Part shown: piece by piece, positions 37,645 to 50,881 of the stretch
Numbering within the stretch: position 1 is the first letter of the stretch
How the letters are laid out: each line of letters opens with the position of its first letter
Origin: Epiperipatus broadwayi
Lineage: Eukaryota; Onychophora; Udeonychophora; Euonychophora; Peripatidae
Assembly: GCA_028023455.1 (NCBI GenBank)
Contig: JAQFVV010006306.1
Location: forward strand, 3,935,001-3,999,000
DNA: 64,000 bases
Direction of reading: 5' to 3'
Notes under the pieces: model-generated
What the model was told of the DNA's origin: nothing
The model's input: the letters and a program-made list of their open reading frames with translations, nothing else
The model's database searches: none
Position numbers and translations under genes: made by a program

Positions 37645-37870
37645 AAATTATCAATCAAAATAAGATTGAAATAAACAACTATTAATAACTATATTATAAT
37701 ATTTATCAAATCGGCTTTCATCTCCATCGAGACCTTCTCAAGACATATAATATCTTGAGAAGGACTCGATGGAGACGAAAGCCAGTTTGATAAATATTAA
37801 TATAGTTTGATAAATATTAATATAGTTATTAATAGTTGTTTATTTCAATTTTATTTTGACTGATTATTTA
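37645..37870. repeat. Hairpin repeat, single copy of the 24.6-kb family
   Basis: Arms ATCAATCAAAATAAGATTG ... CGGCTTTCATCTCCATCGAG are inverted on the right. The tip CCTTCTCAAGACATATAATATCTTGAGAAGG is palindromic, and the right arm has a 20-bp internal duplication (TTTGATAAATATTAATATAG). Confidence 0.8.
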
Positions 37871-37974
37871 AGAAAGCTATCTTCTTGGATCAAAATTTCT
37901 TGCTAATCTTACACTAAAATATCACATGACCATGTAAGTATTTATATTATAATCCTTACTATACTAATCCATAA

Positions 37975-38262
37975 CTATGATGCACTTTTTCTTTTTAATA
38001 TATAGGGTATATGCACCCAGACTTTCACATGACCCACCACTCTGCACTCTATCTCATAACACTGATACACTTCAACCCATATATGTCGAAGAAATAAATA
38101 ATCACCAATATCCGTATTTCATGCTAAACCAGCAATCATCAGTTGGCCCAGATTATCATCTCCACACATACATGCCATAAGTGCTCAGATATATATTAAG
38201 ATAGCCAAACTTCATACTTTAATGGACAGGCTTCAATCCACTCCATACTCCAACTCTTCAAG
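37975..38262 (-). repeat. Family B dispersed repeat, inverted
   Basis: On the minus strand: GAAGCCTGTCCATTAAAG, GGCTATCTTAATATATATC, GGCCAACTGATGATTGC, TGGTTTAGCATGAAATACG. The plus-strand ORF over this block is a by-product of the repeat. Confidence 0.6.
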
Positions 38263-38269
38263 CATCTAT

Positions 38270-40140
38270 CCAATAGAAAATCTGATGATGGAAAACCCAA
38301 AGGTCACCCTGATGCAGAGATTCTCGTAACATTCATTTTCTTTTTAAAATAAATCCAAATTTTTACTTTAAAAGTAGTTTTAACATGTAATAAATGCAAT
38401 AAAAATTCTTTCAAGAAGATTTTATCCACATAATTTATCTAACTAAAAAGCTTCACATTTTTTTTTTTATAAAGTTTTAACATATCAAAAATTCAACAAC
38501 AACAAAATGCACCCCGTTTATTCGTACATCATTAAAAACCTAACTTCTTTGTGGCTCTGAGATTACAGGTACTTGTAATTATTATTTTATATTGGTTATT
38601 TTTGTATAAATTATTTATCCAATAAGAATGAATACTTGTGGACAATCATATGATGTTCAAGCACCAGAAAGGAAAGGATAGGTCTTGAGACAATAATCTT
38701 TAACTTTCAAATCCATCACTCTACCTATATGCTAAACAGGTCAGAACAACAGATAATAAGTTGGAAGACTAATATATATATATATTATTTTTATAATCAA
38801 CCTGAGTGAGGGAGGGGCCAATCAAGAAAACTTCTTTGCCTTATGAAAATAATTGCAAAAAAAAAAAAAAACTGAACGCAGTTTGGATTTAGAATAAATA
38901 ATATGACTTTTTATTGTTTGTTGTTGAGTATATACCGAGTCTGTCTCCTACTTTCTTGTTTATCATTAAAGATTTCAAAGGTTTTAATCTAAATCTGATG
39001 AGATTACTTGTTTTGTAATGAATGACTCAAATGATGATCTATCTTATCATTGATCAATAATAAGTATCTAGCTAGTCTTAGTTACAGAATAAATGATATA
39101 TACTTTTAAGGGCCTTATAACACTGAGGTCCGGATATCTATTTGCCATGTTTTATAATTTAGGATTAAATCTTGATGAAACATGGAGGTTTTTTTTCAGG
39201 TCTCAAATAAATATAGATACTGTCTCAGGTAATTGGCCATAGGCATTCAATTATTGGTCAATAATTAATCAGTATCTTAGAAAACTAAAAAATGTAGTTT
39301 TGTTTTTTGTCAATATTATTATTGCTCCATTCCGATAATTATATATATAATTTAAAAAAATAAACAAATAAAAAATGAGAATTTTCTCTTTCAAATAACA
39401 GCTATCCTTTCATACGCTCGCGCGCTAACACACACACAATTAAAATCCTTTTTTTTTTAAAAAAAAAAAACAATAAAAAAACACTTTATTTAAATATCAA
39501 ACAAATATGCAAGGGAAAGTCTACTTTAATGAAAAATCTTTTATATAAAACAGGCATGATATTGACAAATCTTAATAATTTATGAAATGCTTTTTCTGTT
39601 TTAGAATCAATAAATTTACATTACAAAACTTTAATGATTAAAAATGTCTGCAAACGTCAAAAATCAATACTTGTCTCAGCAAATGAGCACAAGACATTAT
39701 AAACTAACAGTTTAAAAGCTAAACTGGACTTCAGGTTGGAATATAGAAGGTAAAAAAACAAAAATTTTAATTTTCACTTTTAGTTAAATACATCTGTTAT
39801 TTTTATCTCAATTATTATTATTATTTATTTTAATAATAATAATATTGAGAGAAAAAAAAATAGTAAAAAATATGTCTTCAAATCAGTTAAATAAATGTAT
39901 AAACATGGATAATTTCCAAATGAACATTTCAAAATATATCATCAGTGAATGTACATAAATATTTTGAACTAATTTTTATTTTATTTTTAATAAACAATAT
40001 AATGTAATAATACAGAATGAAGTTGTTTTTTTTTTATGGATGTCGATAAAGAATACTTTGCATTTCTGTTTTTGTACTGAATATAGATAAAAGCAAGGAT
40101 CAACATACCATTAATGGATGAAATTCAAGTAATAATAAGT
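38270..40140. other. AT-rich intron, simple repeats only
   Basis: Contains (TA)n at about 38,770, CGCTCGCGCGC followed by ACACACACAC at about 39,415, and several A-runs. No gene or element recognised. Confidence 0.6.
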
Positions 40141-40145
40141 AATAA

Positions 40146-40560
40146 AACCATCAAAACGTCACATGATTACCAATTCATATGATTACACATGCTGTTAATG
40201 AGCGTACCAAACTCTCCATACAATAGTGCCACCAAGTGCAAGCCTTTGTAATCAATGGATACAGGAAGGTTTGTGCATAAAATCCCTATCTAGTGCTTAC
40301 TCATCCAACAACTCCAGATTAGTTTCTAGATTGTGTCTTTCATCACTGAGGAGCCTTGGATCTGAGAGCACTGCACCTAGATCCAAGGTTCCTCACTGGT
40401 GAAAGCTACAAGCTAGAAACTTGTCTGGGGAAATTGGTTGAGTAAACACAAACCTTCCTGCATCCATTGATTACTGAAGCGGTCGTATCTAAGTTCGATC
40501 TGAGCTTCATGAGATCACATCTTTAACTTAGTTCAAACCCTGCCACTAACAGTGAATATT
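40146..40560 (+). repeat. FB copy 12 fused to the CTGAAGCGG module
   Basis: ACGTCACATGATTACC opens the copy. A left arm then starts near CAAACTCTCCATACAATAG, the arms turn around at GCACTGCACCTAGATCCAAGG, and a right arm runs to TTGATTACTGAAGCGG. There the CTGAAGCGG...GAGCTTCA...GTTCAAACCCTGCC module takes over. This is the third instance of this fusion in the window. Confidence 0.6.
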
Positions 40561-41039
40561 TCTAAATATTACGAGACTTTATACTATCTTCAAAATATGT
40601 TAGGTTCAATTAAAACTGAGGTTATTAGTTAAGTATTTATTGAAGCTAATTATCTTATGTTTAAATTTGTTAATGTTATTAATTACCTCATGATAAAATA
40701 TTCATGAAAATATATATATTTTAATTACGTGGATTGTACATATATATTTGTAAATAGTTAAATATATATTCGTTACTTTATTACATCGGAATGTTTTATT
40801 TCATATTTTACCATTTTGTTCAAATTTATATGATTAAAAGTTACATTCTTTCAATAAGCTTTCAGATCGTCCTTTCCCAAAGACAATAGGGAATCTTTTA
40901 TTAATTAGTTAAAATGATAAGTTAAAACTTTAAGGATGGTGCTAAATTAAAATCGTTTGTTCAAATCAAAGTTAAAGGATTTGAAAGACTTATTGGAGGA
41001 ATGCATCGAAAATGAATTAGAGAAAATTTTGGTTTGTAA

Positions 41040-41480
41040 TAATGTAAAAGCTTTAGCCTTAAGGTATCAAAATCAGAATAGGCGGAAAACTGGCGGGAAA
41101 CCGTAGGAAAGGGTATAACTACCCGGAAAAGTTTCTATAAAGGAGCCATTACTATTAATTTAAGAGAAGTTGCCACTAGAAACTACGTCCTTTTTAATTT
41201 TAAATTTTAATAGAATTTTCAGCATGGGACACAGCTAACTTTGGGAATCTGATTGCTGGATCCCGGAGTTCTCCAACAAATCTTCAAAATGTTGCTGCTA
41301 AAATAGAACATTTCAATACCGATCGTAAGCAGCCTAAACTCCAAAAGAAAACTAATCTATAAATGAATTCTACTGGAATCAAGTGCGCATCTACGTTGAC
41401 TCCTAAATCCAACCGGACTCTATATTATTGAATCAACGAGCGAGCCATGGAAGGACTGGTAACCTTTTATTTTATAAACC
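41040..41480 (+). other. Unclassified GC-richer island C1 with TATA-like box
   Basis: Contains GGCGGAAAACTGGCGGGAAACC, a TATA-like TTTCTATAAAGGAGCC at about 41,131 and a possible donor GACTGGTAACC at about 41,455. This would suit a promoter with a first exon or an LTR. No protein match. Confidence 0.3.
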
Positions 41481-42189
41481 GCAACTTTCTGGTCTGTTCA
41501 TGAACTATATTTCAAATCATGATTTAAGTTAACTACTGCCTGAAATTTCTCTATTCACTTTATAATGCGTTAAATTTTGTTATAGTAATTCTCTATTCTC
41601 TTATATCTCTAGTCTTAAAATTAATATCTTGTTAATTTTCTTTCTCTAACTAATTCTAATTGTATTTATTTTAATGATTATTAATATCATTTATTTGCGA
41701 TAATATGCCAATAATACTTTCAATTACGATAATAATATCCTTTGTTTAAACCCTAAGAAAATAGTATTGCATTAATTTTATAGCCTAATTATTGCCTGTT
41801 AAAACTAAATTAATAACAGTTCTATTAATTATCGAGTTGAAATATTTATTTAATGTTTGATATTATTTTACCAATGGCTGATAAGTATTATTAACTCAGT
41901 TTATAACCACTATGCTCCCGACTAGTTTATTTAATTTACACAAAATCATCTATTCATATTGATTACATTCATTAATGTTTTACGAAAGTTAATAAGTAAA
42001 ATAAATTTAAATCTCGTATTTTATATTTGTGTTCAGAGAGGGCATGATATAGAGGGTGTCATTATTATAATTATATAATGGCGTTTAAGCACATTCATTC
42101 CGAGTAAGTTTGATTTTAATCTGATATGATCAGGACATTACATTAAGCATTTATTATATAATTTGGGCTTTATTAATCAAATATGATGA

Positions 42190-42500
42190 TCACTATATCA
42201 TCACCATTCAGAACATTGCTAATGCGAGCCATCCTCCTGCGTCTTGGGTTTGTCATTTCGGTGATATTATTTTATTTTAAATATATAGGAAGAAATCACT
42301 TCCTCCCTTGCTCGTTGCTGTATTGGAACACCAAAGTTTCGCGGCTGTGTCCTGACCTGGCTTTCCCCATGTTCCATGGATCATTTGTAAGGCATAAAGG
42401 ACTTGTTGAATACAAGCTGCCCTCCTACTTCTTAAATCACCGCCAAACCATTTTATTTCATATTCGTTTTGCTGCTCGTATTGCGTTAGTACCGTTTATT
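42190..42500 (-). other. GC-richer island C2 with a 72-codon open frame, unrecognised
   Basis: The minus-strand frame 42,495-42,277 is open for 72 codons without a Met start (EYEIKWFGGDLRSRRAAC, YALQMIHGTWGKPGQDTAA). Its composition looks protein-like rather than random, but no family is recognised. An overlapping plus frame of 107 codons is probably the shadow. Confidence 0.3.
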
Positions 42501-43159
42501 TCTTAGTTTAAATAAAGGCCCGCTCTTTTGCTTTGTAAATCATAATGAATTGATTTCATTAAAATCAAACAATTTTATATTTATCAATAATTTAAATAAT
42601 TTTCTTTGTTAAGTATTGAAGTTATACCCTACATATTTATCATGCTGTTTATGAATTGATTTATGGATGTGTGGAAAATAAATCTCACCTCCTTCTTACA
42701 TAAAATTAGAATCATATTTTCTTTTCCAAATAAAATACCAAATAACGAATAATGTTTGCAATTCGTTCGGCACAAACGCCATAGATATCGTTATTTACAC
42801 TTGTCTACTTTGTCGGGGCATAGATATTCTTAAATACTTATGCATTAATTATTGGCATATGAGTACAGCTGCCATTATTTATTGTACATTGTAATTCATG
42901 CTCCAAAGACTAGAGATAATTTATAATACTCATCATAAATATTTGAACAAATATTTGCTTATTATTAAATATTTTATATACATACATTGGTTTTAAATAT
43001 TCATGCTCACTGTTTGTATTGGCAATCCAAACATACATATGTGAATTTATTCAGAAATATCCATAGTCGTTTTATCATACATTAGTCAGATAAGTGGTCT
43101 CAGTAATCGTCATATCCGTTGAGCTAGTTCATGGCGCATAGTCTCATGTGCTGTCAATA

Positions 43160-43350
43160 TGTATTATCCATTAGGTTTTGATCTGAGCTCGTGAATTGGG
43201 TTCAAATTCAGTTTGGTCTTTGATATAATTCTTTGGTTTGACTGGGTTTGAAGTCCAGTTTTGTGGGTTCAGATCGTGTTGGGTGAAAAATATATTTGAC
43301 TGGTACATTACAAAGACTTGCACTTGGTGGCACTACTGTATGAAGAGCAA
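43160..43350 (+). repeat. Chimeric FB end with a tRNA-like 5' module (copy 13)
   Basis: A short FB right end (AGACTTGCACTTGGTGGCAC, then TACTGTATGAAGAG) follows a non-FB module containing GGGTTCAAATTC (B-box-like) and ending TTGACTGGTACATTAC. The GGTACA junction motif is the one seen at 4.55 and 12.66 kb. Confidence 0.4.
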
Positions 43351-44348
43351 ACTCTTATTAATAAGGGATATATATATATAATATCACCAGCAAATAATTA
43401 TCAACAGTCAGTGCCAATCATGAGGCAAAATATTATAAATGCAATCATCGATATTTCTAATGGGAATCATTTAATAGCTATATTATTTTTTTACAATAAC
43501 TTTTTTCTCTTTTAGAAATGTAACAGTAGCCTTGTTACTAAAGACAACTATCTAATTGTTTTGATGTTTTTAAGTCAGTATCAATTTTAAGTAAGTTCTT
43601 AAATTTTGTAAAACTTTTAGCATTATGCTTAAAAAAACATTTCTTACATGAAATACTGATCATCAAATTTGAAAGGAATAATAAAAGAAAAACAAAATGT
43701 ACATATTTTCAACATTAATCAAAATTTTTTTATTAATAAATATGACCTCATATAGTGCTCCAGGGAGTATATATTTAATTATAATTTTTTTTTGCTTCTA
43801 AATGTGATTGTGGATGGCACTCGGAGACAGAAAAATGACTGCTTATGTATCGTGAAATGTACTAAATTTTGATGTTTTTTTATTTGTTTGTTTGTTTATT
43901 TACATTTTTGTTCGTCTATATATCGTATCAGTAACTTAGAGGGATCACCTTTAAATACGACTAAACAAGTGCAAATTTCATAGTCACATCTAAGGTAGAT
44001 AATAATGGATAAGGTAGTTGTTTTCATAAAAAAATATTTCAAAGCTCCAATAAATGTTACAAGAGTTATTAAATAAAAGCAGTAAAGTAGGACTAAAGAT
44101 AAATACATAATTAATAAAGTTCAAGGCACTGGTCAAATTATTAATATATGAAACCATAATTGATAAAATTGCTGGAATAATTTAATGGAAATAAATTAAT
44201 AAGCTAATATGCCTATCAAAAGAAAAAAGTTTTTAACAAAAGCGTTCTACTGATAGTAATTTATAGATCTGAGATTTGGATACTTCATAAAAGAATACAG
44301 AGCATATAGTGAAATATAGAGAGAAGTATAGTAGAATTAACAATAAAA

Positions 44349-44587
44349 AAAAGCAAAACTCCCCATACAGTAGTGCCACCCTGTGCCAAACAGAGTAATC
44401 AATGGATGCCAGAAGGCTTGTGCATAAAATCCCTATCTAGTGCCTACTCATCCAATATCCCCAGACTAGTTTCTGCATCCATTGATTACTCTGTTTGGCA
44501 CAGGGTGGCACTACTGTATGGGGAGTTTTGCCTTTGTTTATAACAAATTATGTGCTAGTATAGAGATGGTGATCATGTGATGTTTGA
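44349..44587 (+). mobile_element. FB retroposon, copy 14 (239 bp, 17-bp TSD)
   Basis: The copy runs from AAAAGCAAAACTCCCCATACAG to GGTGATCATGTGATG. The two arms share more than 50 almost perfectly complementary bases at the ends (compensated CCCC/GGGG change in CTCCCCATAC). The flanks are an exact 17-bp repeat, tagaattaacaataaaa (44,332-44,348 and 44,588-44,604). Confidence 0.88.
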
Positions 44588-44700
44588 TAGAATTAACAAT
44601 AAAACCAAAATCTTAAAAATGACGTCCAAAAAATTTTAAGAGATTTTGTTGTAAGATGATCAGCTAAGAACATATATTGAAATTATATGAAAAATATATT

Positions 44701-44890
44701 CTACAGATTGAAAGTATTTACAGATAAGCAGATAAAAGCTTTTGCCAAAGTTACATAAAAAAGATTAACTACAGATTGAAAATATCCAAAAATAACAGAT
44801 AAAAAAGTATGCTAAGCTATTTGAGGAAGATATGCTATAAACTGAAAGTATGCAAACAAACTTGGCAAGATTTATTATACTATACTGTAA
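44701..44890. repeat. Degenerate tandem repeat, about 66-bp units
   Basis: CTACAGATTGAAAGTATT, CTACAGATTGAAAATATCC and CTATAAACTGAAAGTATGC start successive units at about 44,701, 44,769 and 44,834. Units share ACAGATAAAAA segments. Confidence 0.45.
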
Positions 44891-44920
44891 ATCGATTATT
44901 ATAAAGTGCTGAAAATCTTG

Positions 44921-45374
44921 AAATTTAATTAGATCGAAAGTTGAACTCCGATAATGCACTATTACTTTAAATATTATAAATCTCCGTGCATTCACATGTC
45001 AGCAAGAGTTTAAAAAAACTTAAACATTTAAGTTTAGAGTGCATTTCTATAAATACACCAACTTTCATTGACCATGCTAAATCTGGGCTTGAGTCTATTG
45101 TGTGCCTGATGGTATAATCAAATTTTGAATTCTCTTGCGATAGGTTAAATAGATTTGTACAATTCAAAATTTGATTATAACATGTGGCACACAATAGACT
45201 CAAGCCCTGATTTAGCATGATCAGTGAAAGTTGGAGTATTTATAGAAATGCACTCTAAAATTAAGTGATTCACTTAAGTTTTTTAAACTCTTACTGATGT
45301 GTGTGTGCGCGGCGATTTATAATATTTAAAGTAATAGCGCATTATCGGAGCTCGACTTCCGATCTAATTAAATT
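44921..45374. repeat. 454-bp hairpin MITE, arms about 190 bp
   Basis: AATTTAATTAGATCGAAAG ... CTCCGATAATGC ... TTGAGTCTATTGTGTGCC is inverted on the right through GGCACACAATAGACTCAA ... GCATTATCGGAGCTCG ... GATCTAATTAAATT. A similar 18-bp TTATACTATACTGTAAA occurs on both sides (44,874 and 45,373). Confidence 0.85.
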
Positions 45375-45379
45375 ATACT

Positions 45380-46440
45380 ATACTGTAAAGATAATAGCTG
45401 AAAATGACAATAGTTAAAAAGTTATATATATATAAGTGACATGTTCTTATTCAGATATAAAGAAATAAAAGAATAATTTAGATATAAATTAAACTAATTG
45501 GCAAAAGCAAAATAATAATAATAATATGAATGACTAAAAGTGAATAAAAATATGGATTAAGAAGTTATGAAAAAATTAATATTCTTCTCCATTAAATTAA
45601 TCTGTCAAACACAGTTGTATAGATAGATTTGAAATAAAGGTGTGATATAAAATATGTGACTATTATTTACAAAAAATATTGAATGAAAATGTTAATTATC
45701 GTTATTAATTTTAATACATTTTGTTGAGGCAATGTTCGAATGTAACTTAATAACAGTTACAAAAAGTTACCATTGTAGTGCACAATAATTTTCATATAGT
45801 ACATGCTGAATTATAATTTCATGAAAATAGATATAAATATCTGTCTTGTTTTATTGCCTATTTATCATGCTTTTGGAAGCATATGTATACAAGCTTAATT
45901 TTATAACTGTGAAAGTGTTTAATCTAAAATCAAATATATCAGTAATTTACAGTGAATCTAATGTAACCAATACCAATGACTTTTAGAATTAAACTGTGTG
46001 ATGAGTTTACAAGCACAGTGCATATCAGAGATAGAAATGATTAGGACACATTGTAATTAATTGCACTGCTAATAATTTACTCACTGTGCAACAGTTGTAA
46101 TAAACTATCATACATGCATGAGACAAAAAAAAAACACCTCATAGGGATCTCTACAATTGAAGATGAACTTTGAAGGTAATACAATTGATGATTTGTAGTA
46201 ATGAATGAATCTTCTGATGAAGATATATCTGCTTCCACACACTACAAAAAAAAAGACAATAGTAGATGTGTAAGTCTTTCAAATTACTATTACTTCTGTT
46301 TTAGATCCATCACTTTTTTACCAATATGACTATGGAAATTACAAAACAAATTAAATATAGAAAAAAAAAATTCAACATCCAACTGATGGAATACTGAGGA
46401 AAATGCTATTTTAACCAAGATCAATGTAGACATTTTTATT
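45380..46440. other. AT-rich intron, nothing recognised
   Basis: Between the 44.9-kb hairpin and the 46.5-kb tandem duplication, no structure noticed. Confidence 0.6.
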
Positions 46441-46475
46441 AATCCTTTCATGGACCAGTCACACACATTCTGAAA

Positions 46476-46825
46476 ATGTTTGTAAGCATATTGCAGATTT
46501 AAATGGATAACAAACTGATAAAAAGAGGTGATAGTAAATGTTGAAGATATTAATATAAGAAGAAAATTGCAAAAACTAATGAATTTTTTTTCATCAAAAT
46601 TCTATCCCATAATTTACTGAACAAAATTCACAAATCTCACCATACTAACCATGTTTGTAAGCATAGTGCAAATTTGAAGGAATATTAAATAAATAAAAAG
46701 ATGTGATTATAAATACTAAAGGTATTAATAAAAGAAGTAGAAAAACTAATGAATTTTTCATCAAAATTTTATCCTCAGATTTACTGAGCAAAACTATACA
46801 ATGTCACAAATCTCATCATTCAAAC
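46476..46825. repeat. Tandem duplication, two units of about 175 bp
   Basis: TGTTTGTAAGCATATTGC...AAAACTAATGAATTTTT at 46,477-46,650 repeats with moderate divergence at 46,651-46,825 (TGTTTGTAAGCATAGTGC...). No coding frame survives in either unit. Confidence 0.75.
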
Positions 46826-46879
46826 CATATGTAGGCCAAGTTATAATTTTCGTATTTCCAACTAGGATATTTATTTCAT

Positions 46880-47190
46880 GTTAACTTAATCCCGTCAAGC
46901 TATACATCATCATCACACAAAATGCTGAAAAGGGCAAAATCATAATAATTTTAAAAGACTTTCGTTGGTATTGCCAAATCATTAATCCAAAACTTGATAG
47001 GAAACTTTCCAATCTGTCAAAAACAGCAATCTTCATCACAAATTTTATCAAAAACATCAACAAATTTATTTGCTTTCGGCACAAACAACTCTTTAATAAA
47101 TCATATTCTAATCTCCATCATTATGGTTTCCATCCAAAGAAACAATACTTCCAATTCATTTTTCAGATTACAATGTGGCCAAAGTTGAGT
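46880..47190 (-). other. Short minus-strand frame, unrecognised
   Basis: Frames with FDKICDEDCCF and FPIKFWINDLAIP have some protein-like composition in a broken context. Possibly a retroelement relic; not assigned. Confidence 0.2.
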
Positions 47191-47429
47191 TAGTATTAAA
47201 AATTATCTCGTTAAACATGCCTTTTATGAAACTAAAGAGAAAGATTTCTAATGACACTATTCAATGGATAATATATACTGAGTATTAAACATCAGTGCAC
47301 TAATGAAATCTTGACTCAAGTTCCACCTTATCCATACCCATTTAACTATGATAGACAGCATGAGCAATATCTTACGAAAGATTTTAATAAGCTTTGTATA
47401 TGTGTTACAAAATGTACAATAATTTTGCA

Positions 47430-47625
47430 ATTCATCCATTCTACTTTGAACACTTTTTAGTAAAACCTTTTATTATACATATATGCATACACAATCTTAT
47501 GCTTCGACTGTCTTGTAGTCTTCTTCAGAACCACTAGTTACTTATATGTATTTTTAGTTTTAAAAGTAACCGTGACTCTGAAGAAGACTGCACTAAAGTC
47601 GAAACGTAAGATTGCGCAAGTTTCA
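47430..47625. repeat. Inverted pair of hammerhead-like units
   Basis: A minus-strand unit (47,502-47,530; GTCTTCTTCAGAACC inverted) and a plus-strand unit (47,575-47,607; ACTCTGAAGAAGACTGC then AAAGTCGAAACG) face each other across 45 bp. The outer flank (CTTTTATTATACATATATGC) is shared, inverted, with the 56.3-kb copy. Confidence 0.6.
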
Positions 47626-48536
47626 AATACTAAAGACACAAACATTTTTTAGATGTGACAATAGCTTTTTTACACAGAACAGCATCTTAAAACCCAGCAA
47701 CAACTCAAATATAGATGCAAATGCATGGAATAAAAAAATATTAACTAAAAATAATATGACCAATTTAGATTGCCAGATATGCAAAGAATATAAAAGCTTA
47801 ACTAATAGGATAAATTAAACTTCACATTTTAATTTCAACAAAGAATGTAATTAATATTTTAATATAAAGCCAAATATCATCACAATGCTGGCTTATATAC
47901 TAATGAATATTTATTCTACCAAACATTAGCATTCACTGAAACTAAAAGACATATACAATTATACGTTGCTTGAATGACTTATTAAATTTGAAATAATAAT
48001 TTACTAAATAAATTTATAAAAAATAACCTAAAATACAAATTTACAATAAATAAATGACCCAATAACATTAGATATACTTTCCTCTATACATATTAATAAA
48101 AATATTAAATATTGACATAACATAATTTCATAAGGACTTCTTTTACATTAGGTTCAATTATTCAACAAAAAGACATACAAATAAAATCAATTCTTTTATT
48201 TCTACCAAGGACAGCAGCAAATAAAGTATCATTTAATGTTTTAAATTGATTACCTAATAATTTGAAGCAAGTAAATGAATTGTAATTTTTCATAATATAT
48301 ATATATATATGTGTATAAGATATTATATATATTCATAAAAGGATAATCATCATACATATGATCAGTTATCATCATCAAAATTTTATTTCATCAAATAATT
48401 TGTTACTCTGATTTAGTAATCAAATAAAAAAAAAAGTATTTTCTAAAGTTAATATTCTTGCTTAGTTTATTTATTACATTGTTAACAGATTATTATTTTA
48501 TCACTTAAAATCTCCATGTTACTGATTTCCTTTTAT

Positions 48537-48873
48537 CAGCAACGTATGTAAATAAATTATATTAACATCTAGAAAATTGCGGTGTAGTAAATCTAAGATT
48601 TCGCGCTGTAATATCGTAAATTAAAAAAAAAAAAACCCAGTGAGTAATAAATGAATATGTTTATATCTTCAAGCTTTCAGGCCAAGATGCTTAAGACTGG
48701 CTTATATATATAAAAAGTTAAGTAGAGAAAAGGTTGGTATCATCCTTTTCTTATCAAAATCTCTGTCATGTGTTAAAACCTGATCGTTCTTAAGACGGCT
48801 GTTTAAAATCTGATTGGCTGTCTGAGAGACAACGGTAGGCGCATGTGAAAGACTAGCAACCTTTCAATTATTT
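48537..48873 (+). mobile_element. R4 retroposon, single copy with 15-bp TSD
   Basis: A 337-bp element runs from CAGCAACGTATGTAAATAA to AACCTTTCAATTATTT, flanked by exact ctgatttccttttat (48,522-48,536 and 48,874-48,888). Landmarks are GGTGTAGTAAATCTAAG, TTATATATATAAAAAGTTAAG, CTCTGTCATGTGT, GATTGGCTGTCTGA and GGCGCATGTG. There is no ORF. I do not recognise the family. It might be a SINE or a terminal repeat of a larger element. Confidence 0.8.
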
Positions 48874-49379
48874 CTGATTTCCTTTTATTAAAGATAAAGA
48901 AAAAGGTAAAAATTGATAAGTTAAATGCTTTTCTATTACATATTTCACTTATCGTCATTAGTTAATATAATTTTTCATTAAGAATAATTATCCTCAATCC
49001 AAATCATTGCTCTCCTCTGATTGAAAGAACATAAAAACAGTTTGATAACGTTAGATAAATGTAGTACCATACGTTTTAATTTCAGATTGCTTCCAATATG
49101 ATAGTATCCTAGATAATTTTTATTTATAATTGCTACAACATTTTAACATGTATCTTCTAATCATTACAATAAGTAATAATAATAAGTCCTACAAAAAAAA
49201 ATTGATCATAATTTCTACATATCAAAAATATAATTATATGTATGCTTATTAAGTATAATGAACATAATTATTCAATAATTGGGTGTTTTATACCTTTCAC
49301 GTTTTGAAATAATACAAGTGAAATCTGCTTAATATAAATAGAATTCGAGCCTGTTTGATTTGTAGTTAGTGATACGGAG

Positions 49380-49800
49380 GTCTTGACATTGCTGATGAAA
49401 AAGATTCCCTCAAAACCAGTTCTTATATTATCATATTTTACAATTCAAAATTGGGTTATTATAGGACATCTTATATGTTAATTAAATAATGAATTAATAG
49501 AGGGCGTTTGAATATTTTCGTTCATAATATCGGTTCACACATAGATGTTAGCACGCCCATTAACACCATTTACAAACAACTAGATTTCCTCTAACTTCAA
49601 AAGCAGAAAAATCGATAAAAAGATAACAATGAGTTTTCTGATGACTATTTAAATAAATCTATGAATCACAAATATGTTCTCATGTATCAGATTCTGATTT
49701 CGAGACCTTACGTGATACATTGCAACAGTCTTCTAACCTCTTCTGCAATAAATATTCTCTCTGAAAAACTCCAATATGTTTCCTAATTCATCAGGAATAT
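49380..49800 (+). other. Possible old retroelement relic
   Basis: One frame reads RLNIFVHNIGSHIDVS and another reads HVSDSDFETLRDTLQQSS. Both have a protein-like look reminiscent of LINE endonuclease regions but are too short and broken to assign. Confidence 0.2.
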
Positions 49801-50881
49801 CCACCCTAATAAAGACAATTAATATTGCACCTTTATAGAATGAAATCAAGATATTTATAAAATAAATGGGATTTATTTCTGACACGAAACTATACTCAAG
49901 TTAATAAACATCACATGATCACCATTTCTTTTTTTATAATCAAGTTCACCATAAAGTAACTTTTACCTCCACGTCAGAATTGTACTTTTACAATACTACA
50001 TTAACATTTTCAAAATATTACGAGGAAACCTAAATGAATTTTTTCTAACATCCTTTTTTATGTTATGACAATAGAAGTTTACGCATCATATTCATACTCT
50101 GGTCAACCCCCACCCCCCATTCCCAAGCCCCATCTACATTATTGTAATGAAATACTTTACCTTTTAACATGTTAAATGCAGCAATAGCAAGATAATTAAA
50201 CTGATTCATATTTTTAAGGTGATAATCATTCACAATACAAGATGTTGAAGATTTTTTATTTCATTACTGATTCACTTGAGTATTTTGAACATTAATATTT
50301 AAACCAGATTGTATTAAAAATATTAAGAATCTTCTGCAAATCCTTTGAATCAAGAAAAACGGCTCAACCACTAATATATTGTAAATCTAAAAATTAAAAA
50401 AATTAAAATCTTGACTATCTTTTTCATTAAAGTTCAATGAAAACTTCAACATTTTCATAGGAATACTTCATAATTTATCATAATTAACTAAATCAAAAGT
50501 TTTGTTGTTATGATTAAAAGACAAATGCTTTTTTCAGGCATTTCCTTATACAAAATGCATCAGCAAAGATACTCCTACTTTTTTAGATTTCTGAACTCAG
50601 TTTGCACATTGGAATTCTCTTTTGATATAAGCCTAAACTTAAATTGTATAATTCAAGGACAATCATGGACACCAAGATTGATTATAACTAATTCGGGACA
50701 CCAAAGTTGGCAGCCATCTTTTTTTAATTATACATTTTCTGGGGCATAATTATCCCGTAACCATAATGAACATGTTTTATTTGTTAATATTAAAAAAATC
50801 AATAAATTGATTATAAATTCCTGTTAACTTTAAAAAATAGCAACAAAAGTATTAGAAATTCCATCCACAACATGCAATTAA

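Noticed and set aside
42183-42506. 107-codon plus-strand gene
   Set aside because: The hydrophobic frame has no homology I recognise. The minus-strand frame in the same block looks more protein-like, and neither has splice or start support.
49385-49430. Additional hammerhead core (GCTGATGAAAAAGATTCCC...CAAAACC)
   Set aside because: No stem between CTGATGA and the AAAAC; not matching the family pattern.
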